Assembly (NCBI GenBank): GCA_029548585.1
Contig: JAKPNC010000216.1
Coordinates: 1-23,012, forward strand
Direction of reading: 5' to 3'
From: a bacterium
Lineage (GTDB): Bacteria > Ratteibacteria > UBA8468 > B48-G9 > JAFGKM01
Length of the DNA stretch: 23,012 bases
This document shows, piece by piece, positions 8,148 to 16,686 of the stretch. The translations under genes and the position numbers were made by a program. The notes under the pieces were generated by a model, which was not told the origin of the DNA, searched no databases, and saw only the letters and a list, made by a program, of their open reading frames with translations. Numbering within the stretch: position 1 is the stretch's first letter; each line of letters begins with the position of its first letter.

Positions 8148-9009
8148 AGATATCGGGCCTGTTCTTCCAATCCTTCACTACCTTGACCCACAGCTCGAGA
8201 AAAACTTTCTTCCCGATAAGTTCTTCTATCTCTTTTCTCGCAAGTGTTCCGGCAGCCTTCAGCTTCTCACCGTTCTTCCCGATTATTATCTTCTTGATAT
8301 TTTCCCTGTCTATGATGATATTCGCCCTGATGGCCATCATCTTCTTGTCCTTATTCCCGGGTTTGAACTCTTCTATCGCCACCGCGATGCTCTGCGGAAC
8401 CTCCTGGTAGGTGCTGTTTACTATCTTCTCCCTTATGATCTCGGCTATCTCGTATTCGAGAGGTATGTTTGTCTCCATATTTTCCGGAAATAATCTCTCA
8501 CCTTCCGGCAGGTGCCTGAAAACCGCTTTCAGGAGTTCTCCGATGTTATCCTTCTTCTTTGCAGAAAGGGGCACGACCTCAAGGAAAGGGTATCTCGACA
8601 TGCTATTTTCTATAATGGGAAGGAGAAAATCCTTCTGGGAGAGCATGTCTGTCTTATTTATCACCAGTATGATCTTCTTGGAAAATTTCTTCAGGCTCTC
8701 GAGGATTTTCTCGTCGTATTCCTGCCAACCGTTTGCATCAAGCAGGAAGAGAACTATATCGGAATCCTCCACGCAGCTGAAAATAGTTCTGACCATGCTC
8801 TTGGCAAGTTCCGAGCTGTTTTTCTCGAAGCCCGGAGTATCGAGAAAAACAACCTGGCCCTCCTTCGAATTGTATACTCCAAGGATCTTTATCCTTGTTA
8901 TGGCCGGATGTGAAGATACGATCGACACCTTTGAGCCGAGAATTGCGTTTATCAGGCTTGACTTGCCGACATTAGGCCTGCCTACGATAGAAACAAATCC
9001 TGATTTCAT
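8119..9009 (-). CDS. era: GTPase Era, 30S subunit assembly
   Basis: The 296-residue protein has all Era landmarks: G1 GRPNVGKS (10-17), G2 Thr38 in PAITR, G3 DTPG (57-60), G4 NKTD (118-121) and G5 SAK (149-151). A C-terminal KH domain contains IIIGKNGEKLK and ends with the typical VKVVKDWKNRP stretch. Era binds 16S rRNA near its 3' end and couples 30S maturation to growth. A weak SD, AAAGGA (9021-9026), lies 11 nt before ATG. The gene follows the oxidoreductase gene by 16 bp and probably shares its transcript. Its last 29 bp are antisense to the end of the GT2 gene, an unusual arrangement for an essential gene. Usual companions (rnc, ybeY, recO) are absent here. Confidence 0.95.
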   Translation of the reverse strand: MKSGFVSIVGRPNVGKSSLINAILGSKVSIVSSHPAITRIKILGVYNSKEGQVVFLDTPGFEKNSSELAKSMVRTIFSCVEDSDIVLFLLDANGWQEYDEKILESLKKFSKKIILVINKTDMLSQKDFLLPIIENSMSRYPFLEVVPLSAKKKDNIGELLKAVFRHLPEGERLFPENMETNIPLEYEIAEIIREKIVNSTYQEVPQSIAVAIEEFKPGNKDKKMMAIRANIIIDRENIKKIIIGKNGEKLKAAGTLARKEIEELIGKKVFLELWVKVVKDWKNRPDIFRSFGYGNF

Positions 9010-9025
9010 GTTGCCACGTATCCTT

Positions 9026-10036
9026 TCAGATTAGTATCTCGACGTTTTTTTCCATGGATTCTCTTTCAACGCCTATCACAGCAAGAGAATGCCTCGCGTC
9101 TTCCGGGGTAACTACGTTAAACTGCTTGTTGTGACTCACGTGCTCTATGAAATACCTTATCTCGTGGAAATACCCCCCGAGATCTTCTATGTTGCCGCTG
9201 CCACCCTCTGCCTTGATCTTGTCAAAAACGGGCCTGTTGACCTTGCCCGTTGATTCGTACACCACGAGGGTGGGATTATTCCTCGAATTGAATTCAATGA
9301 CAGCCTTTTCGAAATTCGCAGTGTAGCTCATCTCGAAGGGATACTGGGCAGGCATGTCCCAACCGCCTTCCACGTTTGCCACAAGGCCGTCGGCGAATGT
9401 GAAAGTCGTATACACGTGTGCCAGGCCGCTGCCCCCGGAAGCCCTCGAAAATATCTTGGCAGGGTTCTTTCCGATCAGGTATAGGATGAAATCAGTATCA
9501 TGTATATGGAGGTCTGTCAGGGCGCCGCCAGACTTTTCATCGTTCAGAAGCCAGTCTTCCCAGCTCCAGGTCGGAAGGGGAGACAGCCTGCGGCATGAAA
9601 GTCCCTTAAGTTCTCCGTAATTCTTCCTGTCATACGCCTCCTTAAGAAACCTGTATTCGTTCCAGAACCTTATCACGTGGCCTATCATCAGCCGTACCTT
9701 ATTCTTCCTGCAAACCCCTATCATCTCGTCGGCATCACCGACATTAAGGGCTATGGGCTTTTCGCAGAGGATATCCTTGCCCTGCTCCGCCGCCTTGATT
9801 ACGAACTCCTTGTGAAGAAATGTCGGCAGGCATATGTCCATGACGCTTATATCCTGCCTGGTAAGAAGTTGTTCAGGATCAAAGTACGGAATTGTCTTGT
9901 ATCTTGAAGAAAGAGATTTGGCCTTTTCACCCCTTATGTCCGCTATGCCCGCAATCTTTACATCAGGAAGCATGCTGTATACGCCGGCATGCATGCCTCC
10001 CATGAAACCTGCTCCTATGATACCCACTCTTGTCAT
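9026..10036 (-). CDS. Gfo/Idh/MocA family NAD(P)-dependent oxidoreductase
   Basis: The 336-residue protein has a Rossmann motif GIIGAGFMGGMH (5-16) and the EKP motif at 92-94 (ILCEKPIAL). An active-site segment, GGALTDLHIHDTDF, carries Asp175 and His179, a form common in inositol/scyllo-inositol dehydrogenase-like members. It is a cytosolic sugar or polyol dehydrogenase of unknown substrate. AAGGAGGG (10044-10051) lies 7 nt before ATG, a strong SD. The gene follows the propeller-protein gene by 106 bp and precedes era by 16 bp, so it either has its own promoter or is read through from the mur operon. It differs substantially in sequence from the oxidoreductase at 154-1257, so the two are not a recent duplication. 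Confidence 0.9.
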   Translation of the reverse strand: MTRVGIIGAGFMGGMHAGVYSMLPDVKIAGIADIRGEKAKSLSSRYKTIPYFDPEQLLTRQDISVMDICLPTFLHKEFVIKAAEQGKDILCEKPIALNVGDADEMIGVCRKNKVRLMIGHVIRFWNEYRFLKEAYDRKNYGELKGLSCRRLSPLPTWSWEDWLLNDEKSGGALTDLHIHDTDFILYLIGKNPAKIFSRASGGSGLAHVYTTFTFADGLVANVEGGWDMPAQYPFEMSYTANFEKAVIEFNSRNNPTLVVYESTGKVNRPVFDKIKAEGGSGNIEDLGGYFHEIRYFIEHVSHNKQFNVVTPEDARHSLAVIGVERESMEKNVEILI

Positions 10037-10069
10037 CTTACGGCCCTCCTTGAATCAAATGATAAAAAC

Positions 10070-10128
10070 GTAACACCCGCATCTCATTGGCAGGGATGTA
10101 ACACAGGCAGGTTTGCCTACTACTGCCT
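10070..10128. repeat. Intergenic direct repeats and competing hairpins upstream of the oxidoreductase gene
   Basis: The 106-bp gap 10037-10142 contains a direct repeat GTAACAC at 10070-10076 and 10098-10104, 28 bp apart. It also holds two alternative stems sharing AGGCA: AGGCA-GGTT-TGCCT (10105-10118) and AGGCAG...CTGCCT (10105-10110 with 10123-10128). In the direction of transcription (minus strand) no U-run follows the stems, so a standard terminator is not supported. The repeat could be a paired operator for the downstream gene. A TATCAT box reads on the minus strand nearby but has no convincing -35. Confidence 0.3.
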
Positions 10129-10142
10129 TAAAGATCCTTCAT

Positions 10143-11981
10143 TTACAGCCAGGTTATCCTGAAAGAAAAAACGTTCTTACCCTCGACGGTTGTAAGAAAT
10201 GTACCGTCATCGAGAGTAGTAACAAAGGAAGTCTTTCCTGAAAGATCGTACCTCCACAATTTCTTTCCATCACGGGCGAGAACATAAAAATATTCTCCTT
10301 TCCTGCCGGTCAGAAGCCTCATCACCTCTTCGCTGAAAGCGGAGAATTCGATATCCTGGCCCGCTTCGAAGCTTACTATCTCGTTGCCCTTGTCGTCGTA
10401 AAGAAATGTCCTTCCTTTTGCCGTGACGGCGCAATTATAATTGTTACGCGAAACCTGTATGCTGGAAACCCTGTTGTTAAGGTTCTTCTTCCAAAGGACG
10501 TTGCCCTCATCGGAGAAACTCCAGTACTGGCCGTTTTCCATTCCGACGAATACCCGGTCGGAAGTGTCGGAGATCTCTACCGAGGAGACCCATTCCGGGA
10601 GCTTCTCCTCCCAAAATGTCTCACCTTTCCCGTCCTTGAAGAGAATCCCGTTGTTGACTCCTACAACGAGGAATCTGCCTTTTTCTGCTATATCGATGCC
10701 CCTTGCGTAATTCTTAACTTCCTGCTTCCACCTGATGCCGCCTTTCATCTCCGCAAAGTAGAGAATGCCGTTGAGGGACATCCATGAGAAATAATTTCCG
10801 CACGGGGATATTGCAACCTTTATTACCTTCTCCGGCACGGTGAAGCGTCTCAACATGCTTCCCTGGGAGTTCAATATATAAATGGAACCGTTCTCAGTTC
10901 CGGCAATTATTCTCCTGGAGCCGCTCGAGAAGCCAAGATCGGTAACGAAACTGTCAGCTTCATAATTCCAGAGAAGCCTGTTCTCGGGTATGAAAAGGGA
11001 ACCAGGAATCTCCCTGTTCTGGAATTGGAGCGCAAAACGTTTCATGAAATTCTGGAGGTACTGGTAAGATTCCGTCTTGTACTCGTAAGTCTCGAACCAC
11101 ACCTTTTTCTTCGGGTTGAAAACGTCCACCTGGAATATGTAGTAATCGTCTATCCTTGTAAGAACCGGCCTGAGGATATAATCTGCATTCAGCATTTTCC
11201 CGAGGTTTGAAAGCTCGTCCTCGTGCTTGAAATCGTCCTCTGTAATGCCCATCTCGGACATCGCCCTGTCATATGACTTCCTGTCTATCAAAGTGAATCC
11301 GTCCATGCCGGCGATCTCCACGGAAAGAAGTTTCTGGACGTCCGGCTTCATGAAATCCTGTATGTTTCTGAAAAGGGTATCGAGAGCCAGTATGCCGGGT
11401 TTGGAAATCTTTAGACCCGTCCTCTTGATCCTCTTCTCAATGAGGGCGGGAGAAATGGACGACCCGTGATAATTTTTCGACTCCTGGCGCCTGTATATCT
11501 CCTCGTACAGGATCTTTGCGTCTCTCCACCTGTTATCATCCTCATATATGGAAGCCATCTTCATCATGTAATCAGTATCCGGTATTATTGACTGCTCCAT
11601 ATATAGGCTGTAATGCATCAACGCCTCTTTTATCCTTTTATGCTTCATGGCGTAATCGCCTATGATCCTGCTGAGGTACGCTTCCGGGGAAGCATACTTC
11701 AAAAGCTTCATCGAATCCCCGGTTCTCGGCCATCCCTTGGGCCAGTTGTCAGGATCGAAAGGCTTCGATTCGAGGGTCTTGCGCCTCGCCAGCCTGAGAT
11801 AGGAATCCGCAACCTGCTGTTTTCCCCGCGAATCCTGGTAATCCGCCTTCTTCACGTATTCCCAGACATTTTCATGAAAGATGATACCAAGGGCCTTGTT
11901 TTTCTCGTACCATTCGGAAGCCACGGCCATCCCGGACATAAAGATGAAGAAAATCAGAAGGTATTTTTTGATTTCTGCCAT
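10143..11981 (-). CDS. Exported protein with TPR-like, CsgG-like and beta-propeller regions
   Basis: The 612-residue protein has an N-terminal export signal (about 1-21). A helical TPR-like region (about 50-165) contains EALMHYSLYMEQ and WRDAKILYEEIY. A segment of about 190-330 resembles the CsgG/LpoB-type fold: an ILALDTLFRNIQDFMK start, FTLIDRKSYDRAMSEMG, then LGKMLNADYILRPVLTRI. The last 265 residues are repeated WD40/PQQ-like blades (for example GTENGSIYILNSQGS, GMENGQYWSFSDEGN and GRKGEYFYVLARDGK). Function is unknown; an envelope scaffold or sensor is plausible. The start has AAGGAG 5 nt upstream, lying inside the end of the preceding HEAT-protein gene, with 1 bp between the genes. That spacing implies coupled expression with the HEAT protein and the mur genes. 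Confidence 0.78.
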   Translation of the reverse strand: MAEIKKYLLIFFIFMSGMAVASEWYEKNKALGIIFHENVWEYVKKADYQDSRGKQQVADSYLRLARRKTLESKPFDPDNWPKGWPRTGDSMKLLKYASPEAYLSRIIGDYAMKHKRIKEALMHYSLYMEQSIIPDTDYMMKMASIYEDDNRWRDAKILYEEIYRRQESKNYHGSSISPALIEKRIKRTGLKISKPGILALDTLFRNIQDFMKPDVQKLLSVEIAGMDGFTLIDRKSYDRAMSEMGITEDDFKHEDELSNLGKMLNADYILRPVLTRIDDYYIFQVDVFNPKKKVWFETYEYKTESYQYLQNFMKRFALQFQNREIPGSLFIPENRLLWNYEADSFVTDLGFSSGSRRIIAGTENGSIYILNSQGSMLRRFTVPEKVIKVAISPCGNYFSWMSLNGILYFAEMKGGIRWKQEVKNYARGIDIAEKGRFLVVGVNNGILFKDGKGETFWEEKLPEWVSSVEISDTSDRVFVGMENGQYWSFSDEGNVLWKKNLNNRVSSIQVSRNNYNCAVTAKGRTFLYDDKGNEIVSFEAGQDIEFSAFSEEVMRLLTGRKGEYFYVLARDGKKLWRYDLSGKTSFVTTLDDGTFLTTVEGKNVFSFRITWL

Positions 11982-11982
11982 T

Positions 11983-14616
11983 TCACTCCTTGAAGTTTAT
12001 TACTCCGAACTGTTCAGGATTGTCAATCCTGCCTGTCCATGAAGTAGCGGGAACCTGCTGAGAGTCCCGCTGGAAATTGATGGCCCACGTTTCACCGGGA
12101 TTTATAACGTTGACCCTGAAGTTGCTCAGGGGTATCGCCATCTCCACAATCCACCTTGATTTCTCTATCCTCACTGACGATTTCCAGTCGGCTTCCCACT
12201 TGCTGTCAGGCTCGTCACTGCTCCCGTAAAGCTTCCAGACGTAGCTGTACCTTATATCTCCTTTAGGATGTACCACGAACTGGTACCACCTGCGTTCAGA
12301 ACCGCCCGGGTTGACAGAGACCGTTATGAAATCCCTCGAGTTCAATGTGAGAGATTCAGCATTCGGATCATCGCAAATGAAAAGAAAGTAGATATTGTTC
12401 TTGTCGTATCCGGCTGAGACCTTTGTCTGTACCGATGAGGGGATCTTCTCTTCCCCGAGAAGAATGAAAAGGCTTTCCCTGGTTGCGGTCTGCCAGAACC
12501 TGTCCCTGTCAGACCCGTCTATAGATATCTGAGACTTTACGAGAGACGCAACAAGTTTCTTAGGCTGTATCTCAAGAATGCCGAGTTTTTCAAACTTGAG
12601 GGTCTCCCTCAGTGAAGGAACCCTCCTCCTGAGAGAAGCGGGTATAACGGGATCCTCCAGGTGCTTGTTTGCCTGCGTCCTCACAGGCTCCACGCTTTCC
12701 TCCGAAAGCCTCACGAGGGTCTCGAGGCCCTTCTCTTCCCCCATCCTGGCAAGGGCCCACGAGGAAATAAGCTTGACCTCAAGCTCCGAATCGAGAAGGC
12801 TTTTAAGGAGAAGACCGGACGCCCTTTTGTCGTTGAGATTCACAAATATTTCGGCCGCAAGCTTCTGGTATTCGACGTTGCCGCTCTGAAGATACCGTGC
12901 ACCCAACGGAAAGGCCTCGTCCATCTTCATCCTGGAAAGGGCCCAGGCACATATGAGCTGGTACTCCGGATCGAAGTGGCGGGTGCCGCTCCTCAGAAGT
13001 GGAATCGCAGCCCTGTATCTTGTTTCCCCCACGGCAAAAGCCGCAAGTTTCTTGATGTTCATGTCGGCTTCCTTCATCATATCGACCAGGTTCTTGCCAT
13101 ATACCCTGGATGGCATCTCCCTTGCCATGAGAAGCATCTTTTCCCTGACTTCCGGATACTTGCTGTATGACATCTTCACAAGCATGTCAGGAAGGTTTCC
13201 CGATCCGTACATGTTATCCATCCTGTCCAGGACGAACTGCCTTTCCTCCCTGGCAGGATTCTCAAGGATGCGCAGCAACTCCTTCATAGCCTGCCGCATA
13301 AGGGACGAGGAGAGATTCCTGACCCTCCGGGAAGAATCCTTATTCTCAAGGTAGGCAAGAGATTTCAATACATCCGGATCAAACCTTGAAACGGCGAAGG
13401 CGGAATTGACCGCGGCATAACGGACACGGGGATCCCCGTCCATTGTTTTTCCAAGGATAAAGCCGAGAAGATCCTTATTCTTTCTCTTGCCGAGAAGGTT
13501 GAGAGCGGTGATCCTCGAATCCTTTGAAAACGACTCGTCTTCAATGAAATTCTGCAATACCGTATCCATGGTCGGATCATCTATGGCGGCAACCAGCTTC
13601 TCTGCGTATTCCCGGATCTGTGGTGATTCATCGGCAAGCTTTTCCACTATGTGCGGATAGGAAAGAGGTTCCCTGAATTTTTCCAGCGCCCACAGGCTGT
13701 AACCCCTGACCCTGTCGTCGGGATCCGAAAGCCCCGTGACAAGCCCGTTGATGCTCTCGGAAGCCTTGAGCCTTACAAGGGTCCTTATACTTTCAATCTT
13801 CACCTGCGTGGACTCTTCTGTCAGGAGTCCTTCTATCTGCCTGTTCCCGTCTTCGGCCTTCAGCCTCTCTATGGCCCAAAGAGCCCTTATCTTGATCTCG
13901 TCATTCCAGTCTTCGAGAAGCTTTACGAAGACTGGAATTGCCCTCCTGTCACCGACCGCATCAAGAAGCCATAGCGTCCTGATACGGATCTCGGGATTTT
14001 CGCTTCCTGCGGCATCAAGAACATTCTTGACCTGGTTATCGGGGAGATTCCTGAACACATGCCTTGAAATATCTTTCCACATGAGTCCGGCCAGCGCCCA
14101 AAGGATCTCTCCTTTCACATCCTCGTTCTTCTCATTAAGGGAGGAGACAAGAAAAGGTATCTCCTTCTCATCACTGTACTTGCCCAGTCCTATGGCAGAA
14201 TAGTATCTTACCTGCCAGTAAGTATCTTTCATCGCCTTCCTGAAATCCGGTACGAGAGAACCTTCCCCGTACCTTACAAGCCCCTGGATCCCGTACAGCC
14301 GTACCTGCCAGTAGGTATCCCCGACCGCCTTCCTGTAATAGGGTATACACGTCGAATCCCCCGCTTCGAGCAGTGCAAGGGATGCACTGCTCCTGATTTC
14401 GTCCTTCTTCTCCTTTTCGAGAACCTGGGCAAGCTCGGGCAGGTAAACCTTGTTTCCCGTCTTCTTTATCTTTCCAATTATCTCCATCTTCTTCTGGTCG
14501 GTACCTGAAAAAAGCCCCTTGATATCAAGATCTGAAAGTGCCGCAGGCAAGTTCATGGAGAAGAAGATAAACAGAACGAACACCTTTGAAAAAAAGTTTT
14601 TATTTTTCATTTTCAT
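11983..14616 (-). CDS. Exported HEAT-repeat protein with C-terminal CBM9-like domain
   Basis: The 877-residue protein begins with a basic export signal (about 1-28). Residues about 35-680 are tandem HEAT/Armadillo-type helical repeats of roughly 31 residues, with recurring R-x-x-A-x-W-A-L patterns. Two neighbouring repeats share an identical DTYWQVR, 93 bp apart. Residues about 700-877 read as a beta-sandwich like the CBM9/DOMON-related family seen in carbohydrate-active proteins, starting ISIDGSDRDRFWQTA and ending near GETWAINFQRDSQ. Such a fusion would pair a protein-binding solenoid with a glycan-binding head. ATG overlaps the nnrE stop by 4 bp (ATGA), and the stop is 1 bp from the propeller-protein start. 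Function is not established; binding to cell-wall glycan is my inference from the mur context. Confidence 0.82.
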   Translation of the reverse strand: MKMKNKNFFSKVFVLFIFFSMNLPAALSDLDIKGLFSGTDQKKMEIIGKIKKTGNKVYLPELAQVLEKEKKDEIRSSASLALLEAGDSTCIPYYRKAVGDTYWQVRLYGIQGLVRYGEGSLVPDFRKAMKDTYWQVRYYSAIGLGKYSDEKEIPFLVSSLNEKNEDVKGEILWALAGLMWKDISRHVFRNLPDNQVKNVLDAAGSENPEIRIRTLWLLDAVGDRRAIPVFVKLLEDWNDEIKIRALWAIERLKAEDGNRQIEGLLTEESTQVKIESIRTLVRLKASESINGLVTGLSDPDDRVRGYSLWALEKFREPLSYPHIVEKLADESPQIREYAEKLVAAIDDPTMDTVLQNFIEDESFSKDSRITALNLLGKRKNKDLLGFILGKTMDGDPRVRYAAVNSAFAVSRFDPDVLKSLAYLENKDSSRRVRNLSSSLMRQAMKELLRILENPAREERQFVLDRMDNMYGSGNLPDMLVKMSYSKYPEVREKMLLMAREMPSRVYGKNLVDMMKEADMNIKKLAAFAVGETRYRAAIPLLRSGTRHFDPEYQLICAWALSRMKMDEAFPLGARYLQSGNVEYQKLAAEIFVNLNDKRASGLLLKSLLDSELEVKLISSWALARMGEEKGLETLVRLSEESVEPVRTQANKHLEDPVIPASLRRRVPSLRETLKFEKLGILEIQPKKLVASLVKSQISIDGSDRDRFWQTATRESLFILLGEEKIPSSVQTKVSAGYDKNNIYFLFICDDPNAESLTLNSRDFITVSVNPGGSERRWYQFVVHPKGDIRYSYVWKLYGSSDEPDSKWEADWKSSVRIEKSRWIVEMAIPLSNFRVNVINPGETWAINFQRDSQQVPATSWTGRIDNPEQFGVINFKE

Positions 14617-15287
14617 ATAGTTCCGCCAATGTAGTAAAACCGGGGGAAGCCTATGTCCGCAATCCGGATCTCCCCACAGTATTCCGGGCCTTTTCCTGTA
14701 TAGAAGCCTCTCCTGGCAAAACCTAAACCAAGGGTCATGTTTCCTTTCACAGCAATACCCGCTATCTCTCCGGTATCGGGATTCAGTCCTGAAGGCGCGT
14801 CCGCACAGAGTACAAACCTGCCGGCCCTGTTAAGATGCTCTATCAATTCGAAATCTCTGCCTTCTATGGCCCCCCTTATGCCGGAACCGAATATCGCATC
14901 TATTACTGCATCATAATTTCCCATGTCCGGCATTTCCCAGCCGGATTTTTCAAGCGAAACAGCTTTTATATTCATTTTAAGCAAAATCTGGTAATTTGTA
15001 AAGGAAATGCCGGTAAATTTTTCCGGAATGCCTGAATAGAAAACCTCAACGGGAATACCTGCATTAAAAAGATACCTCGCAGCAACGAAACCGTCACCTC
15101 CGTTGTTACCCTTTCCTGAAATAACGGCAACGCCCCTGCTTCCAGCAACTCCGAGCCTTTCGATGAGGCACTCCGCCAGCGACCTTCCGGCATTCTCCAT
15201 CAATATGAGCCGGCTTATTCCAAAACGTTTTTCAGTCTCTTCCTCGACCGCCTCTATCTCCTTGCGGGAAAGAATCTTAAACTCCAT
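14613..15287 (-). CDS. nnrE: NAD(P)H-hydrate epimerase (YjeF N-terminal domain only)
   Basis: The 224-residue protein matches the YjeF_N/NnrE fold: LMENAGRSLAE, GKGNNGGDGFVAARYL, AIFGSGIRGAIEG and DAPSGLNPDTGEIAG. It interconverts the R and S epimers of damaged, hydrated NAD(P)H in the cytosol. Start chosen at ATG 15285-15287, 1 bp after the murC stop and preceded by a GGGGGC stretch. An ATG 36 bp upstream would intrude into murC and adds residues not typical of the family. Many bacteria fuse this domain to the ADP/ATP-dependent dehydratase NnrD; here that half is absent from the gene and the window. Its stop overlaps the HEAT-protein start by 4 bp. Confidence 0.88.
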   Translation of the reverse strand: MEFKILSRKEIEAVEEETEKRFGISRLILMENAGRSLAECLIERLGVAGSRGVAVISGKGNNGGDGFVAARYLFNAGIPVEVFYSGIPEKFTGISFTNYQILLKMNIKAVSLEKSGWEMPDMGNYDAVIDAIFGSGIRGAIEGRDFELIEHLNRAGRFVLCADAPSGLNPDTGEIAGIAVKGNMTLGLGFARRGFYTGKGPEYCGEIRIADIGFPRFYYIGGTI

Positions 15288-15288
15288 C

Positions 15289-16686
15289 TCAAGCCCCCAG
15301 TTTAGACAAAAGGTCAATGGCAACCTTGTTGACCGGCCCTGCTCCTATGGTCAGAACTACATCCCCTTTCTTAACGATCTCAGCCAGGTAAGCGACGATC
15401 TCTCCGAAAGAGGGAAGGTATAGAGCCTCCTTCCCGTTCTCCCTTATCTTTTCTGCGAGAATCTGTGCATTCACAAGCTTTTTCTCATTTATGGAATCCC
15501 TTACGAAGTATATGTCAGGAACGACAATCTTGTCTGCCATTGAAAAAGCCCTGGCAAAATCCTTCAGGAGAATTCTCGTCCTGCTGTACTGGTGCGGCTG
15601 GAATACGACTATCAGCCTTGATTCGGGGAACATTCCCCTGACAGTCCTGAGAGTAAAGGAGATCTCCGTGGGATGGTGGCCGTAATCGTCAATCACGGTG
15701 ACTCCGGAAACACTTCCCAGGATTTCGCACCTCCGGTGAACACCCCGGAAATTCTCCAGGCCATCCCTTACCGACGAAAATGGAAGCCCGAGGTGTGCCG
15801 CACAGGAAACCGCCGCAAGGGAATTCAGCACGTTGTGCATGCCCTGGGCCCGGGATTTCACCTTTTCGGCAGCCATCTTTCCCCTGAAGAGGCAATCGTA
15901 CTCCATGTAATCCCTGTAAAGCCTTATGTTACCGGCAGTCCAGTCTCCCTGCCTGATCCCGTAGGATATTTTGCTCTCCCTTGCAATCTTCCCTGCAACG
16001 CCAGCGGCATTGGAATCCTCCGCGCAGTAAATCACCTTTCCGCCGGCTTTGACCCCGGAAATAAATTTCCTGAAGGCAGCCTTTATTTCCCGGATATCGC
16101 TGTAATAGTCAAGGTGGTCTTTTTCTATATTTGTAACTATGGCAATCTCAGGCTGGTAATTGAGAAAAGACCTCTTGTACTCGCAGGCTTCAACTACGAG
16201 AAAATCGCTGTTTCCCACTCCGGAATTGCCAAGGCTGCGGATCTCTCCTCCGATGAGGAAAGACGGGCAGAGCCCTCCGGCAATCAGTACCGACACCACC
16301 AGGGAAGAAGTTGTAGTCTTCCCGTGGGTTCCGGCAACGGCTATGCCCCTTTTCCTGCGCATGACGAAACCGACTGCCTCGGGGTACGTCAGCATGGGTA
16401 TAGAGTATCCGGCAGCCATCCTGTATTCAGGGTTGTCAGGCATGATGGCGTGGGAATATATGACTACATCGGTGGAACGCGGGATATTCCTCCCCCTCTG
16501 GATGTGGTTTATCCTTGCCCCCCTTTCGGAAAGATCCGAAAGAACGGGTGACTGGTTTTTATCGGAACCGGAAACCTTCTTGTCTATGCTCAGCAGGAGC
16601 CTTGCCAGTCCGCTCATGCCCGTTCCGCCTATTCCTATCATGTATATATTCTTTGAATCTTCTATTATATTGGCATTCTTTTTCAT
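15289..16686 (-). CDS. murC: UDP-N-acetylmuramate--L-alanine ligase
   Basis: The 465-residue protein has the MurC Rossmann motif GIGGTGMSG (18-26), the Mur ligase ATP loop GTHGKTTT (119-126), EACEYKRSF and TNIEKDHLDYY in the central domain, and VIDDYGHHPTEI in the C-terminal region. It attaches the first amino acid of the peptidoglycan stem to UDP-MurNAc, using ATP, in the cytosol. Length is normal. The ATG overlaps the murG stop by 4 bp (ATGA), with only a distant AGGT as SD, so translation probably depends on coupling. The murB, ddl and ftsQ genes that often follow murC are missing; nnrE follows instead. Confidence 0.95.
   Translation of the reverse strand: MKKNANIIEDSKNIYMIGIGGTGMSGLARLLLSIDKKVSGSDKNQSPVLSDLSERGARINHIQRGRNIPRSTDVVIYSHAIMPDNPEYRMAAGYSIPMLTYPEAVGFVMRRKRGIAVAGTHGKTTTSSLVVSVLIAGGLCPSFLIGGEIRSLGNSGVGNSDFLVVEACEYKRSFLNYQPEIAIVTNIEKDHLDYYSDIREIKAAFRKFISGVKAGGKVIYCAEDSNAAGVAGKIARESKISYGIRQGDWTAGNIRLYRDYMEYDCLFRGKMAAEKVKSRAQGMHNVLNSLAAVSCAAHLGLPFSSVRDGLENFRGVHRRCEILGSVSGVTVIDDYGHHPTEISFTLRTVRGMFPESRLIVVFQPHQYSRTRILLKDFARAFSMADKIVVPDIYFVRDSINEKKLVNAQILAEKIRENGKEALYLPSFGEIVAYLAEIVKKGDVVLTIGAGPVNKVAIDLLSKLGA

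Noticed and set aside
8411..9034. Open frame of 207 codons antisense to era
   Set aside because: It is the mirror of era coding sequence, has no SD and no family features.
10105..10128. Hairpin after the propeller-protein gene as an intrinsic terminator
   Set aside because: No run of T follows the stem on the minus strand; stems are short and alternative.
15288..15323. Upstream ATG for nnrE inside murC
   Set aside because: It adds 12 residues without family match, while ATG 15287 directly follows the murC stop and gives the conserved N-terminus.
15673..16551. Long open frame (292 codons) antisense to murC
   Set aside because: murC is complete with all motifs on the other strand; the antisense frame shows no recognisable domain and low-complexity composition typical of a shadow frame.
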